Assembly (NCBI RefSeq): GCF_000745235.1
Contig: NZ_JQNL01000001.1
Span: forward strand, 124,001 to 188,000
From: Luteibacter mycovicinus
GTDB lineage: Bacteria > Pseudomonadota > Gammaproteobacteria > Xanthomonadales > Rhodanobacteraceae
Reading direction: 5' to 3'
Length of the DNA stretch: 64,000 bases
In this document: positions 32,107 to 42,353 of the stretch, in pieces
Position numbering within the stretch: position 1 is the stretch's first letter
How the letters are laid out: the number at the start of each line of letters is the position of its first letter
Notes under the pieces: model-generated
What the model was told of the DNA's origin: nothing
What the model saw: only the letters and a program-made list of their open reading frames with translations
Database searches by the model: none
Program-made: the position numbers and the translations under genes

Positions 32107-33177
32107 TCAGTTGGAGACCGGCGTCGCCTTGCCGTCGCGGATATCCACACGGAAACGGGCGACGTTGGCGCGGCGGAACGCGTCGATCTGCACGGCCTGC
32201 CCGTCCACCGAGGCCTGGGCACCCGTGGCATTGCCGATGCGGACATCCAGAGGGCTGTCGCTGCGGTAGGACTTCTGCGTTCCGGCAGGCAGGATGCCGT
32301 ACTCCAGACGCGAGCCATCGGCGGCCGTCACTTCGACCCAGCTCGCGGACGGCAACGACAGGGAAAGGCTGTGCGCGCCCTGCCCCTGAGCCTTCGCCGC
32401 GTCATCGACGACAGGCGCGGCGGCGGCGGTAGCCAGCGGCGCCCTGGCGGCGCCCCGGTCCAGCGGCGGGAACATGGCCATCGACGCCAGCAGCGGTTGC
32501 TGGTCCTCGGCGCGGGGCTCCGACACGGCCGCCGGCCTGGCGGGGGCGGCATCGCTCGCGAGCGCGGTGGACGAGGCGCCGGCCGGGGCGTCCTGCTGAG
32601 CGACGGGAGCGGCATCCAGCGGAGCCAGGCGCGGCATATCGCGATCGAGCGTGCCGCGTACGCCGAGCCACACCATGGGCACGACGATCACCGCGGTCAG
32701 CACGACGTACGTGGCGGCGGTCACATAGCGCTCGAGCAGATAGCGCGAATGGGACACCCCACCGGTGACGACGAGCTCCGGCTGGCGCGGGGTCAGGCGC
32801 GCGAGCTCGGCCTGAATGGCTTCCGGGTCGACGCCGAGATGGTTGCCGTATTTACTGAGATAGCCGGCCAGATAAACCTGGTAGTCGATGCCACCGTACT
32901 CGCCCGCTTCCAGCTGGCGCAGCAGGCGCGACGGCAGACGCAACGCCTGGCCGCAGGCCTCGACGGTGTAGCCACGCGCCTCCCGGGCGGCACGCAGACG
33001 GGCTCCGAAGCCCGTGGTGCCAGCGCCGAGGTCGATGAGGACGCGACCGCCCTCGTCAGCGTTCACATCGAGCTGGGGATCCATGGCTTGCTCCGTGTGT
33101 GCGTTCGGCGCGAGCCCGGCGAACAGATCCTGTTCGCGATCGTCCCGACCGGAAGAATTCGAAGGTACGGATGTCAT
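32107..33177 (-). CDS. rodZ: Cytoskeleton protein RodZ-like (HTH and membrane-anchored)
   Basis: 356 residues. An N-terminal helix-turn-helix of the Xre/RodZ type (LRAAREARGYTVEACGQALR onwards, about 57-115) links to MreB in known RodZ proteins; a membrane segment follows (about 148-172), then a long Ala/Pro-rich periplasmic linker and the DUF4115 beta domain (SWVEVTAADGSRLEYGILPA). Role: cell-shape maintenance. The start overlaps the pilF stop in ATGA at 33174-33177; ATG 33084, with a GGAG ribosome site, is a possible alternative. Confidence 0.88.
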   Translation of the reverse strand: MTSVPSNSSGRDDREQDLFAGLAPNAHTEQAMDPQLDVNADEGGRVLIDLGAGTTGFGARLRAAREARGYTVEACGQALRLPSRLLRQLEAGEYGGIDYQVYLAGYLSKYGNHLGVDPEAIQAELARLTPRQPELVVTGGVSHSRYLLERYVTAATYVVLTAVIVVPMVWLGVRGTLDRDMPRLAPLDAAPVAQQDAPAGASSTALASDAAPARPAAVSEPRAEDQQPLLASMAMFPPLDRGAARAPLATAAAAPVVDDAAKAQGQGAHSLSLSLPSASWVEVTAADGSRLEYGILPAGTQKSYRSDSPLDVRIGNATGAQASVDGQAVQIDAFRRANVARFRVDIRDGKATPVSN

Positions 33178-33944
33178 TGACGTGCGCTGGCTTCGAGTGA
33201 GCGCGCTTGTTCCGAATCCGGGAACTGTGAGCGCAACCGTTTGGCATAGTCCTGGGCAACCTCCCCGTTGCCCAGACGGAGCTCGATATCGCGACCGAGC
33301 TTCAACGAATCCGGAGTGGGCCTGGCCAGCGCTTCGTAGCGCTGCATGAAGGCCCGTGCCCGGAACGCATCGTTCTTAAGGTACAACAGGTAAGCCATCT
33401 GATACAGGGCATCGGCGTTGTTGCCATTACGCTCGAGCGCTTTACGGAAGTAACCTTCCGCGGCCTCATAATCGTGAGCCTGGATCTGACAGGTGCCCGC
33501 GTTGGTCATGGCCAGGTCGGGCGTCTCGTAAAACGGATCCGCAAGGGCGCGATCGAAGAACGGTTTGGCCTCGCCGGCACGCCCCTGCTTGCACAGGAAC
33601 ACGGCGAGATTGTTGTTCAGCGACCCCTTTTTCGGATCGAACTCTATGGCCTTACGGTAGTGCAGCTCCGCATTGACCGGATCGTTGATCCGCTCGTAAA
33701 GCACCGCGATCACCGTGTGGGCGGGCACATATCTGGGATCGAAGCTCAGCGCTTTCTGCAGTTTTTCCATCGCGCCCTGCAGGTTGCCGCTCTCCATGTA
33801 GCGCTGACCGAGTTCGGTGTGCACCTGAGCTCCCTTGGCGCGCTCATCCGCCGCCGTGGCGGGCTTCAGGACCGAGCCGTCACCCACGCAGCCGGTGCAC
33901 GCCCACACGAGCGCCACCAGCATCCCCCACCGCTCAAGCCGCAT
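33174..33944 (-). CDS. pilF: Type IV pilus biogenesis/stability lipoprotein PilF/PilW
   Basis: Pilotin that localises the PilQ secretin in the outer membrane. 256 residues. The signal peptide ends in a lipobox (WACTGC, Cys19), followed by an array of TPR repeats from about residue 40 ([20 protein letters not shown], then further units with the Ala/Tyr pattern). It overlaps rlmN by 11 bases and rodZ by four, so the three genes are tightly coupled. Confidence 0.95.
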   Translation of the reverse strand: MRLERWGMLVALVWACTGCVGDGSVLKPATAADERAKGAQVHTELGQRYMESGNLQGAMEKLQKALSFDPRYVPAHTVIAVLYERINDPVNAELHYRKAIEFDPKKGSLNNNLAVFLCKQGRAGEAKPFFDRALADPFYETPDLAMTNAGTCQIQAHDYEAAEGYFRKALERNGNNADALYQMAYLLYLKNDAFRARAFMQRYEALARPTPDSLKLGRDIELRLGNGEVAQDYAKRLRSQFPDSEQARSLEASARQ

Positions 33945-35058
33945 TCACCACTCCCTCTTCCAGCTTCTTGCGGAATTCCGCCTGACGGCGCGTGCGATCG
34001 ACCACCTGCCCCTTGAGCTGGCCGCAAGCGGCGTCGATGTCGTCACCACGGGTGCGGCGAAGCATCGTAAGTACACCGGCGTTGAGCAGCTGGGTCTGGA
34101 AGTTGCGGATGTCTTCCTGATTGGAGCGCTCGAAGCGAGTTCCCGGGAACGGATTGAACGGAATGAGGTTGACCTTGTTCGCGCCCGGCAGGCGGCGCAT
34201 GAACTTGATCAGCTGCCTGGCATGTTCGGGGCGATCGTTGATGCCCTTCATCAGCGTGTATTCGAACGTGATCGAGGTGCGCGGCGCGCGATTGATGTAG
34301 CGCTCGCAGGCCGCCATGAGCTCCGCCAGCGGGTAGCGCTTGTTCAGCGGGACCAGCTCGGTGCGCAGCTCGTCGTTGGCCGCATGAAGCGAGACGGCCA
34401 GCGAGACGTCGCTTTCCGTCGAAAGCTTGTCGATCATCGGAACGAGGCCTGCCGTGGAGAGCGTGACGCGCTTGCTGGCCAGGCCGAAGCCCAGGTCGTC
34501 GCGCATCAGACTCATGGCCTTCACCACGTTGTCGAAATTGAGCAGCGGCTCACCCATGCCCATCATCACCACGTTGGTGATGCGGCGTTGCTGGTGAGGC
34601 ACGTTGCCCAGATGTTTGGCCGCGACCCAGACCTGACCGATGATCTCGGCCGTCGACAGGTTGCGGGAGAAACCCTGCGTTGCCGTGGAGCAGAACTGGC
34701 AGTTCAGGGCGCAGCCGACCTGCGACGACACGCAAAGCGTGCCGCGGGTCGGCTCCGGGATGTACACGGTCTCGATGGCGTTGCCGCCATCCATACCGAG
34801 CAGCCACTTCTGGGTGCCGTCGACCGCGGTCTTTTCGAACGCGGTCTTGGGCGGGCCCACATAGCAGCTGGCGCTGAGCTTTTCACGCAACGCCTTGCCG
34901 ACATCGGTCATATTCTCGAAATCGCTTTCGAGACGGTGGTAGATCCACTTCATGACCTGTTCGGCGCGATAGGGCTTCTCGCCGAGCTGGGCGAAGAAAT
35001 CGCGCAGCCCCTGGCGATCGAAATCGAGCAGGTTGACCTTGTCAGCAGGCGTATTCAC
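33934..35058 (-). CDS. rlmN: Dual-specificity RNA methyltransferase RlmN
   Basis: Radical-SAM enzyme that methylates C2 of adenine 2503 in 23S rRNA and adenine 37 in certain tRNAs. 374 residues. The radical-SAM cluster motif is C-x3-C-x2-C in [28 protein letters not shown] and the [10 protein letters not shown] region are typical, and a further Cys near residue 350 (AACGQLKG) is the methyl-carrying site of RlmN/Cfr. Eight bases separate it from the ndk gene. Confidence 0.97.
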   Translation of the reverse strand: MNTPADKVNLLDFDRQGLRDFFAQLGEKPYRAEQVMKWIYHRLESDFENMTDVGKALREKLSASCYVGPPKTAFEKTAVDGTQKWLLGMDGGNAIETVYIPEPTRGTLCVSSQVGCALNCQFCSTATQGFSRNLSTAEIIGQVWVAAKHLGNVPHQQRRITNVVMMGMGEPLLNFDNVVKAMSLMRDDLGFGLASKRVTLSTAGLVPMIDKLSTESDVSLAVSLHAANDELRTELVPLNKRYPLAELMAACERYINRAPRTSITFEYTLMKGINDRPEHARQLIKFMRRLPGANKVNLIPFNPFPGTRFERSNQEDIRNFQTQLLNAGVLTMLRRTRGDDIDAACGQLKGQVVDRTRRQAEFRKKLEEGVVNAA

Positions 35059-35066
35059 GGCGTGTC

Positions 35067-35492
35067 TCAGTGCGAAACGACTTCCGAGTCGTTGAAGAAG
35101 TACTTGATCTCGTTCGCGGCGTTCTCGAGCGAGTCCGAACCATGGACCGCGTTGGCGTCGATGGACTCGGCGAAGTCGGCGCGGATCGTGCCCGCGGCGG
35201 CTTCTTTCGGATTGGTGGCGCCCATCAGGTCACGGTTCTTGAGGACCGCGCCTTCGCCTTCCAGGGCCTGGATCATGACCGGGCCGGAGATCATGAAGTC
35301 GACCAGGGCGCCGAAGAACGGACGCTCCTTGTGGACGGCGTAGAAGCCTTCGGCCTCTTCGCGGGTCAGCTGCTTCAGCTTCGCGGCAACGATCTTAAGA
35401 CCGGCCTTCTCGAAGCGGGTCAGGATTTCACCGATGACGTTCTTCTTGACGGCGTCGGGCTTGATGATCGAAAGGGTGCGCTCCAGCGCCAT
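35067..35492 (-). CDS. ndk: Nucleoside-diphosphate kinase
   Basis: Balances NTP pools by transferring the gamma phosphate from ATP to NDPs through a phospho-histidine. 141 residues, the standard length. [15 protein letters not shown] opens the fold, and the active-site His is in NAVHGSDS. First gene of the ndk-rlmN-pilF-rodZ run on the minus strand. Confidence 0.98.
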   Translation of the reverse strand: MALERTLSIIKPDAVKKNVIGEILTRFEKAGLKIVAAKLKQLTREEAEGFYAVHKERPFFGALVDFMISGPVMIQALEGEGAVLKNRDLMGATNPKEAAAGTIRADFAESIDANAVHGSDSLENAANEIKYFFNDSEVVSH

Positions 35493-35699
35493 ACGTTTGC
35501 TCCGGGGAATGGGAAAAGGGTGAACGAGTCTGCCAGCGTCCGCGGGGACGCCCGGTGAAAGTTTGGGGCCAAAGCCGTCAGGAATGACTGACTTAGCTCA
35601 CGAAATCTTGACAGATTCTAGCTCAATCGCAAGCCGTTTGCAGGCCTCCGGCGTCATGTGCGTTCGCACATTGACCCTTTTGCGGACCCGGGCGTATTC

Positions 35700-35715
35700 T
35701 CAAACGATCGTTTGA
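35700..35715 (+). promoter_or_regulatory. PsrA-type operator (perfect palindrome)
   Basis: TCAAACGATCGTTTGA is a perfect 16-base palindrome ending 30 bases before the TetR-family gene. It fits the PsrA recognition pattern reported for Pseudomonas (CAAAC, short spacer, GTTTG), and the protein next to it is PsrA-like. Likely role: autoregulation and control of the downstream fad genes. Confidence 0.75.
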
Positions 35716-35745
35716 TTCAAACCTGCCGCTTCGGAGTCCGCCGAC

Positions 35746-36408
35746 ATGACCAGCGCACCCTACGCGTCCCGCGAGCGGACCACCAAGGAACGCATCCTGG
35801 GTGCCGCCGAGGCCCTGTTCGCCACGCATGGCTTCGCCGGGGCGTCGCTGCGCCAGGTGACGGCTGCCGCCCGGGTCAATCTGGCCGCGGTCAACTACCA
35901 CTTCGGTTCGAAGGACAAGCTGATCGAGGAAGTGTTCCGCCGCCGGCTGGACGAGCTGAACAGCCGGCGCCTGGCGGCACTGGCCAGGGTGGCTGGCAAG
36001 GCCGGGACGTCCCTGGAGGACATCCTCGACGCCTACATCAGGCCGGCTCTGGACCTGTCCCGGAACGACGGGGGCGGCGCCGCCTTCGTCCGCGTACTGG
36101 CCCGGGCCTATGCCGAGCACAACGAGACGCTGCGCCGGTTCCTTTCCGAGAACTACGGCCACGTGCTGCGGCAGTTCGCCGCCGAGTTCGGCCGCCTGCT
36201 CCCTGGTCTCGCCAAGGAGGAGATTTACTGGCGCCTCGACATCGTCACCGGCGCGCTGACCTATGCGATGGCCGATTTCGGAATCATCCAGCGCAAGAAC
36301 GACGTGGACGAACGCGACCACCGGGAGAGCGCCGCCGAGCACCTCATCCGCTTCGCCGCCGCCGGCCTGCGAAGCCCCACCGTTTCGAACTCCACGGCCA
36401 CGCGCTGA
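35746..36408 (+). CDS. psrA: PsrA-like TetR-family regulator of fatty acid oxidation
   Basis: 220 residues. The DNA-binding segment (ILGAAEALFATHGFAGASLR, then VNLAAVNYHFGSKDKLIEEV) is nearly that of PsrA, a TetR-family sensor of long-chain fatty acids that represses fadBA and itself in Pseudomonas. The rest is the helical ligand domain. It lies just after a perfect PsrA-type box and 35 bases before a FadN-type gene and thiolase, so it very probably controls beta-oxidation by derepression on acyl ligands. Confidence 0.85.
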   Translation: MTSAPYASRERTTKERILGAAEALFATHGFAGASLRQVTAAARVNLAAVNYHFGSKDKLIEEVFRRRLDELNSRRLAALARVAGKAGTSLEDILDAYIRPALDLSRNDGGGAAFVRVLARAYAEHNETLRRFLSENYGHVLRQFAAEFGRLLPGLAKEEIYWRLDIVTGALTYAMADFGIIQRKNDVDERDHRESAAEHLIRFAAAGLRSPTVSNSTATR

Positions 36409-36443
36409 CCGTGGACGAATCCCAAGTACCACCGGAGATCATC

Positions 36444-38813
36444 ATGACCGCAACACCGTTACGCATTCGCAAGGCCGCGGTACTCGGCGCCGGCGTCATG
36501 GGCGCGCAGATTGCCGCTCACCTGACGAACGCCAACGTTGAAACCGTGCTGTTCGACCTGCCCGCGAAGGAAGGTCCGAAGAGCGGCGTCGCCCTCAAGG
36601 CGATCGCCAACCTGGCCAAGCTGTCGCCCGCCCCGCTGGCGGAGAAAACGCTTGGCGCCGCGATCATCCCGGCGAACTACGAGGACGATCTGGCCCAGCT
36701 GGCCGACGTGGACCTGGTGATCGAAGCGATCGCCGAGCGCATGGACTGGAAGCTCGACCTGTATCAGAAGATCGCCCCGCACGTGTCGAAGACCGCCGTG
36801 CTGGCGTCCAACACGTCGGGCCTGTCGATCAACGGGCTGGCCGAGGCGCTGCCCGAAGAGATGCGCCACCGCTTCACGGGTGTGCATTTCTTCAACCCGC
36901 CGCGTTACATGCATCTGGTCGAGCTGATCCCGACCAGACTGACCGACAAGGGCGTACTGGAAGGCCTCGAAGCCTTTCTGACCACGACGCTGGGCAAGGG
37001 CGTCGTCTACGCCAAGGACACCCCGAACTTCATCGGCAACCGCATCGGCGTGTTCTCGATGCTGTCGACCATGCACCACACCGAACAGTTCGGCCTGGGA
37101 TTCGACACCGTCGACGCGCTGACCGGCCCGGCCATCGGCCGCCCGAAGAGCGCCACCTTCCGCACCGCGGACGTCGTCGGCCTCGACACACTGGCGCACG
37201 TGGTCAAGACCATGGGCGACACGCTCCCGGACGATCCGTGGCACTCGTATTTCCAGCCGCCGGTCTGGCTCAAAGGTCTGATCGACAAGGGCGCGCTCGG
37301 CCAGAAGACCGGCGCGGGTTTCTACCGCAAGGCCGGTAAGGACATCGTGGTGCTCGACCTGCAGAAGCAGGACTATCGCCCGTCCGAGCAGAAGGCCTCC
37401 GACGAGGTCTCGGCCATTCTGGCAATCAAGGATCCCGCCGAGAAGTTCGCCCGGTTGCGCGCGTCGCAGGATCCGCAGGCCCAGTTCCTCTGGGCGGTGT
37501 TCCGCGATCTCTTCCATTACACCGCCTTCCACCTGGCCGATATCGCCGAGACGGCGCGTGACGTCGATTTCGCCATCCGCTGGGGTTACGGCTGGAAGCT
37601 CGGTCCCTTCGAGCTCTGGCAGGCCGCCGGCTGGCAGCAGATCGCCGGCTGGATCGCTGAAGACATCGCCGCCGGCAAGACCATGAGCAGCGCACCCCTG
37701 CCCGCCTGGGTCACCGACGGTCGGGCCGGCGTGCACGGCAAGGCCGGCTCGTACTCGGCCAGTGCCAACGCGGAGAAGCCGCGTTCCTCGCACCCGGTCT
37801 ACGCGCGCCAGGCCTTCCCGGATCCGATCCTGGGCGAGAAATTCGACCAGGGCACCACGGTCTGGGAAAACGACGGCGTGCGCCTGTGGCACTCGGGCGA
37901 CGACATCGGCGTGATCTCGTTCAAGACCAAGATGCATACGGTCAACGATCACGTGCTCGACGGCATCCAGCATGCGATCGGCCTGGCGGAGCAGCAGTTT
38001 CGCGGCGTCGTGCTGTGGCAGCCGTCCGAGCCGTTCTCGGCCGGTGCGGACCTCAAGGGCGCGCTGGGCCTCTTGGAAGCCGGCAAGCTGGCTCAGTTCG
38101 AAGCCATGGTGGCGAACTTCCAGGCCACCAGCATGCGCATCAAGTATTCGCTGGTGCCGGTGATCGCGGCCGTTCGCGGCCTGGCCCTCGGTGGAGGCTG
38201 CGAGTTCCAGATGCATTCGGCGCGTACGGTCGCGGCGCTGGAAAGCTATATCGGTCTGGTCGAAGCCGGCGTGGGCCTGCTGCCCGCTGGCGGTGGCCTG
38301 AAGGAGTTCGCCGTGCGCGCCGCGCAGGCCAACCCGGAAGACCCGTTCGAGTTCCTGAAGAAGATTTTCGAGACCGTGGCGATGGCCAAGGTCTCGACCA
38401 GCGCACTCGAAGCCAAATCCATGGGTCTCCTGCGCCAGGACGACATCGTGGTCTTCAATTCGTACGAGGTGCTGCACGTGGCCAAGGCCCAGGCGGTCGC
38501 CCTGGCCGAGTCCGGCTATCGCCCGCCCATGCCCGGCCGCGCCATCCCGGTCGGCGGCGACGTCGCCACGGCCACGTTCAAAGCCTCGCTCGCGAATCTC
38601 GCCGAAGGCTATTTCGCCTCGCCGCATGACATCGACATCGCCAGCCGCATCGCCGACACCCTGGCGGGCGGCAAGATCGAGCGTGGCTCGCTGGTCGATG
38701 AGACGTGGCTGCTCGCGCTCGAGCGTCGCCACTTCGTCGAACTGGCACAGACCGAAAAGACCCAGGCCCGCATCGCGCACACGATGACGACGGGGAAGCC
38801 GCTGCGTAACTGA
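36444..38813 (+). CDS. 3-hydroxyacyl-CoA dehydrogenase/enoyl-CoA hydratase (FadN-type)
   Basis: Multifunctional beta-oxidation enzyme of 789 residues. Order of parts: NAD-binding domain (AAVLGAGVMGAQIAAHLTNA), dehydrogenase core with catalytic His in HFFNPPRYMHLVELI, then an enoyl-CoA hydratase domain at the C-terminal side (PFSAGADLKGA and the oxyanion loop GLALGGGCEF, Glu in IGLVEAGVGLLP). FadB of E. coli has the reverse order (hydratase first), so this is of the FadN/FadJ-like type known from Bacillus. ATG 36444 follows GGAG. Followed by a thiolase gene 50 bases on. Confidence 0.93.
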   Translation: MTATPLRIRKAAVLGAGVMGAQIAAHLTNANVETVLFDLPAKEGPKSGVALKAIANLAKLSPAPLAEKTLGAAIIPANYEDDLAQLADVDLVIEAIAERMDWKLDLYQKIAPHVSKTAVLASNTSGLSINGLAEALPEEMRHRFTGVHFFNPPRYMHLVELIPTRLTDKGVLEGLEAFLTTTLGKGVVYAKDTPNFIGNRIGVFSMLSTMHHTEQFGLGFDTVDALTGPAIGRPKSATFRTADVVGLDTLAHVVKTMGDTLPDDPWHSYFQPPVWLKGLIDKGALGQKTGAGFYRKAGKDIVVLDLQKQDYRPSEQKASDEVSAILAIKDPAEKFARLRASQDPQAQFLWAVFRDLFHYTAFHLADIAETARDVDFAIRWGYGWKLGPFELWQAAGWQQIAGWIAEDIAAGKTMSSAPLPAWVTDGRAGVHGKAGSYSASANAEKPRSSHPVYARQAFPDPILGEKFDQGTTVWENDGVRLWHSGDDIGVISFKTKMHTVNDHVLDGIQHAIGLAEQQFRGVVLWQPSEPFSAGADLKGALGLLEAGKLAQFEAMVANFQATSMRIKYSLVPVIAAVRGLALGGGCEFQMHSARTVAALESYIGLVEAGVGLLPAGGGLKEFAVRAAQANPEDPFEFLKKIFETVAMAKVSTSALEAKSMGLLRQDDIVVFNSYEVLHVAKAQAVALAESGYRPPMPGRAIPVGGDVATATFKASLANLAEGYFASPHDIDIASRIADTLAGGKIERGSLVDETWLLALERRHFVELAQTEKTQARIAHTMTTGKPLRN

Positions 38814-38863
38814 CGCGCTTCGCGCTCTTACGCATCCGACTTCACCACTTAAAGGAACCAATC

Positions 38864-40072
38864 ATGAGCAAGCAAGTGCAAGACGCGTACATCGTCGCCG
38901 CCACCCGCACCCCGGTGGGCAAGGCGCCGCGCGGCGTGTTCCGCAATACCCGCCCCGACGACCTGCTCGCGCATGTCATCCGCGCCGTCATCGAGCAGGC
39001 CCCGGGCATCGACCCCGCCCTGATCGCCGACGCCGTCATCGGCAACGCGATGCCGGAAGCCGAGCAAGGCATGAACGTCGCACGCATCGGCGTGCTGCTG
39101 GCGGGCCTGCCGGAGCAGGTCCCGGGCGTCACCATCAACCGCTTCTGCTCGTCCGGCGTGCAGGCCATCGCGATGGCGGCCGACCGCATCCGCCTGGGCG
39201 AGGCCGACCTGATGCTCGCCGGCGGTACCGAGTCGATGAGCATGGTGCCGATGATGGGCAACAAGATCGCCATGAATCCGGCGATCTTCGACAACGACGA
39301 AAACCGCGCCATCGCGTTCGGCATGGGTATCACGGCCGAGAAGGTCGCCGAGCGCTGGAAGGTCAGCCGCGAGGATCAGGACCGCTTCGCCCTGCAGTCG
39401 CACGAGCGTGCCTTCGCGGCGATCGCCGCCGGTGAGTTCAGGGACGAGATCACCCCGTTCCAGCTCGACGACCGCTACCCCTACCTGAAGAACCACAGCG
39501 TTCGCGAAGACCGTCGCGTCATCGACACCGACGAAGGTCCGCGCAAGGACACGACGCTGGAGGTCCTCGGCAAGCTGCGTCCGGTGTTCCGCAACGGCCA
39601 GTTCGGCGGCTCGGTCACCGCGGGCAACTCCTCGCAGATGTCCGACGGTGCCGGCGCCCTGCTGATCGCCAGCGAGAAGGCGATCAAGGACCACGGTCTG
39701 ACCCCGCTTGCGCGCTTCGTCGGTTTCTCCGTCGCCGGTGTGGCGCCCGAAGTCATGGGCATCGGCCCGAAGGAAGCGATTCCCAAGGCACTCAAGCAGA
39801 CCGGCATCACCCAGGATCAGCTCGACTGGATCGAACTGAACGAGGCCTTCGCGGCGCAGGCGCTCGCGGTCATCCGCGATCTCGGCCTCGATCCGTCGAA
39901 GGTCAATCCGCTGGGCGGCGCCATCGCGCTGGGCCACCCGCTGGGCGCTACCGGCGCCATCCGCGCCGCCACGCTGATCCACGGCCTCCGCCGCCGGAAA
40001 CAGAAATACGGCATGGTGACGATGTGCATCGGCACGGGCATGGGTGCCGCCGGCATCTTCGAATCGCTGTGA
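38864..40072 (+). CDS. Acetyl-CoA acyltransferase (thiolase)
   Basis: Cleaves 3-ketoacyl-CoA to acetyl-CoA and a shortened acyl-CoA. 402 residues. Nucleophile Cys in NRFCSSGVQA, the His region GHPLGATGAIRAA and the second Cys in TMCIGTGMGAAG. It pairs with the FadN-type enzyme to complete a beta-oxidation cycle. Ribosome site AAAGGAA precedes ATG 38864. Both genes run behind the PsrA-like regulator. Confidence 0.95.
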   Translation: MSKQVQDAYIVAATRTPVGKAPRGVFRNTRPDDLLAHVIRAVIEQAPGIDPALIADAVIGNAMPEAEQGMNVARIGVLLAGLPEQVPGVTINRFCSSGVQAIAMAADRIRLGEADLMLAGGTESMSMVPMMGNKIAMNPAIFDNDENRAIAFGMGITAEKVAERWKVSREDQDRFALQSHERAFAAIAAGEFRDEITPFQLDDRYPYLKNHSVREDRRVIDTDEGPRKDTTLEVLGKLRPVFRNGQFGGSVTAGNSSQMSDGAGALLIASEKAIKDHGLTPLARFVGFSVAGVAPEVMGIGPKEAIPKALKQTGITQDQLDWIELNEAFAAQALAVIRDLGLDPSKVNPLGGAIALGHPLGATGAIRAATLIHGLRRRKQKYGMVTMCIGTGMGAAGIFESL

Positions 40073-40095
40073 GGTGAGGCGGTGTCCGGCGGGGA

Positions 40096-40431
40096 TCAGG
40101 CCAGCCTGGCCCCGTTCGGCACCGCCCGCTCCGTCGTCGTGATCACCACGCCCTCATCGGTATGAAATCCGGTCAACAGGAACTGCGACCGGAACGGCCC
40201 GATCTGCTTCTCGGGGAAATTGATCACCCCGACGATCTGCTTGCCCACCAGCTCCTCGGCCGCATAGATCGCGGCGACCTGCGCACTGGTCTTTCGTTCG
40301 CCGTGCGGACCGAAGTCCGCCCAGATCTTGTAGGCCGGGCGCCGTGCCTCGGGAAAGGCCTCCGCGCGCACGATGGTGCCTGCGACGAGCATGACCTTCT
40401 CGAAGTCGGCCCAGCTGATTTCCTCGCTCAT
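40096..40431 (-). CDS. csaA: tRNA-binding protein (CsaA-like)
   Basis: OB-fold protein of 111 residues. [35 protein letters not shown] and the closing [11 protein letters not shown] are characteristic of CsaA, a tRNA-binding/export-chaperone-like protein related to the C-terminal domains of MetRS. ATG 40431 is the start of the conserved part; the neighbouring FAD-oxidase gene ends two bases upstream, so they may be cotranscribed. Confidence 0.88.
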   Translation of the reverse strand: MSEEISWADFEKVMLVAGTIVRAEAFPEARRPAYKIWADFGPHGERKTSAQVAAIYAAEELVGKQIVGVINFPEKQIGPFRSQFLLTGFHTDEGVVITTTERAVPNGARLA

Positions 40432-40432
40432 G

Positions 40433-41758
40433 TCATCCTTCCAGTCGCGACTTGAACCAGTCGCGGAATTCATGATTCCAGTACGTCCCCTGAGCCGCAA
40501 GATAACCGAACGGGCGATGCACGGGATCCAGACCGAAGTCCGCGTAGGCCGCGAGGGACGTGTCTCCGCCGGCGATCGCATCGGCCAGCGCTTCGCCCGC
40601 CGCGCAGGTTGGTGCCAGCCCATGGCCTCCGAAGGCCTGTGCGTACCATAGTCCGTTGCCGTGAGTGCCGACCTGGGGCATCTCATGGCGTGCATAGCTC
40701 ATCAGGCCCGACCAGGCTTTCTCGATCCGTGCATCCTTCAGGGACGGGAAGACGCGTGCCAGATCGCGCCTGAGCAATCGCTGCACGGCGCGCGGCGACC
40801 GGTCGCGCACCGAGATGCGACCGCCCCAGAGCAGCCGCGTGTCCGTCAGGGGACGGTAATAATCGAAGGCGAAGCGTGTGTCGTAGATCGCCGCGCGCGT
40901 CCGCAGGCACGCACCCAGGCTTTCGCCCAGCGGCTCCGTCACCATCACATACGTCGCAATGGGAAGCACGGCGCGGTCTATGTCGCGATCCAGCCCGGCC
41001 AGATAGCCGCCGCAGGCCAGGACGACGTTCGGCGTTTCGATTTCCGCATCGCCCACGCGCAGCGTCCAGCGTGGTCCGCGACGCTCAAGCATGCGCACCC
41101 GCGATCCCTCGTGGAGGGTGACTCCTGCGCTCTCGGCGGCACGCGCCAGCCCGCGCGCATAAGCCAGCGGGTCGATGTGCAGGGCGTTCCGCTCGTACAG
41201 ACCATCGTGATAGCGAGCACTGTGAACGAACTCATGCATGGCGTTCGCGGGTATCCACTGCCAGTCGGCCCCGTACTCCCGCGCGAGCAGTTCCTGGCGC
41301 GCACGCAGCAGGCCGGCATCGCGGAACCAGTTCGCCCAGACCACCCCGGCGTCGACCATGTCGCAGTCGATGGTCAGCGTGGAGATGCGCTCGCGAATGA
41401 GGTTCACGGCATCCACCGTGCGGCCGTAGAGCTGTCTTGCACGGCCGGGGCCGGCACGTTCCAGCAGCGCGCGCTCACCCAGTGAGTAACCGGCGAAGAC
41501 GAAGCCACCGTTGCGGCCGGACGCGCCGAAACCGATGGTCTCCGCGTCGAGCAACACGATGTCGCGCACGCCCCGCGCGGCGAGACCGAGGACGGTATTC
41601 AGCCCGGCAAAGCCGCCGCCAACGACCACGACGGCCGCCTCGCGCCTGCCCTGCGGCGGCGGCCGGCGTTCGGGTGCGGGGACCCGGTCGTGGTACCACG
41701 ACGGCATGGGCGGCGATCCAGTGACGAAAGAGCGCAGTTGTACGACAGTGCGGGCCAC
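40433..41758 (-). CDS. FAD-dependent amine/amino-acid oxidoreductase (DAO family)
   Basis: Flavoenzyme of 441 residues with the Rossmann FAD motif [20 protein letters not shown], the [12 protein letters not shown] segment typical of the gamma-glutamylputrescine-oxidase/ordL branch of the DAO superfamily, and the C-terminal [20 protein letters not shown]. It probably oxidises a secondary amine or amino acid; the substrate cannot be named. Two bases separate it from csaA downstream. It is divergent from the 3-hydroxyanthranilate dioxygenase gene, 61 bases apart. Confidence 0.85.
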   Translation of the reverse strand: MARTVVQLRSFVTGSPPMPSWYHDRVPAPERRPPPQGRREAAVVVVGGGFAGLNTVLGLAARGVRDIVLLDAETIGFGASGRNGGFVFAGYSLGERALLERAGPGRARQLYGRTVDAVNLIRERISTLTIDCDMVDAGVVWANWFRDAGLLRARQELLAREYGADWQWIPANAMHEFVHSARYHDGLYERNALHIDPLAYARGLARAAESAGVTLHEGSRVRMLERRGPRWTLRVGDAEIETPNVVLACGGYLAGLDRDIDRAVLPIATYVMVTEPLGESLGACLRTRAAIYDTRFAFDYYRPLTDTRLLWGGRISVRDRSPRAVQRLLRRDLARVFPSLKDARIEKAWSGLMSYARHEMPQVGTHGNGLWYAQAFGGHGLAPTCAAGEALADAIAGGDTSLAAYADFGLDPVHRPFGYLAAQGTYWNHEFRDWFKSRLEG

Positions 41759-41819
41759 GACGGGAAGTACCCGAAGACACCGGAGTATGATTCAGTGACT
41801 TCTCATACGACGCCCGGCC

Positions 41820-42344
41820 ATGAGTCTGCCCCCCCCGATCGACCTTCAGCGATGGATCGACGACAACCGCGCGCTGCTCAAGCCGCCAGTCGGCAACAAA
41901 TGCATCGTCGATGGCGATTTCATCATCATGATCGTCGGTGGCCCGAACGCGCGCACCGATTACCACTACGACGAGGGCCCGGAGTTCTTCTATCAGCTCG
42001 AAGGCGAGATGGTCCTGAAGGTGCAGGACGAAGGTCGGGCACGCGACATACCGATCCGTGCCGGCGAAGTCTTCTACCTGCCCGCGAGAGTCCCGCATTC
42101 ACCGCAACGCATGCCCGATTCGGTAGGCCTCGTCGTCGAGCGGCGGCGGCTGGCGGGTGAACGGGACGGATTGATGTGGTTCTGCGAAAACTGCAACCAC
42201 AAGCTGTTCGAGACCTATTTCCCTTTGGACAGCATCGAGAACGACTTCCCGCCCGTCTTCGAGCGCTTCTACCGGTCGGTCGAGGCGCGCACATGCACCG
42301 AGTGCGGCACTCTGCATCCGGCACCGGCGAAATATAAGGACTGA
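41820..42344 (+). CDS. nbaC: 3-hydroxyanthranilate 3,4-dioxygenase
   Basis: Non-haem iron cupin dioxygenase of the kynurenine pathway, which opens the ring of 3-hydroxyanthranilate on the way to quinolinate. 174 residues, the usual bacterial length. The iron ligands are in [17 protein letters not shown] and the later PHSPQRM. The C-terminus has the rubredoxin-like metal site C-x2-C ... C-x2-C (FCENCNH and CTECGTLH). ATG 41820. No other kynurenine-pathway genes lie in the window, although tryptophan catabolism may be encoded elsewhere. Confidence 0.93.
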   Translation: MSLPPPIDLQRWIDDNRALLKPPVGNKCIVDGDFIIMIVGGPNARTDYHYDEGPEFFYQLEGEMVLKVQDEGRARDIPIRAGEVFYLPARVPHSPQRMPDSVGLVVERRRLAGERDGLMWFCENCNHKLFETYFPLDSIENDFPPVFERFYRSVEARTCTECGTLHPAPAKYKD

Positions 42345-42353
42345 GGCCCCGCG

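Noticed and set aside
35562..35573. TTTGGGGCCAAA palindrome upstream of ndk
   Set aside because: The arms resemble the methionine-salvage palindrome but the spacer is two bases and not four, and the neighbouring genes are unrelated; probably chance.
36459..38861. 800-codon minus-strand open frame
   Set aside because: It mirrors the FadN-type enzyme gene, whose motifs are complete on the plus strand; antisense shadow.
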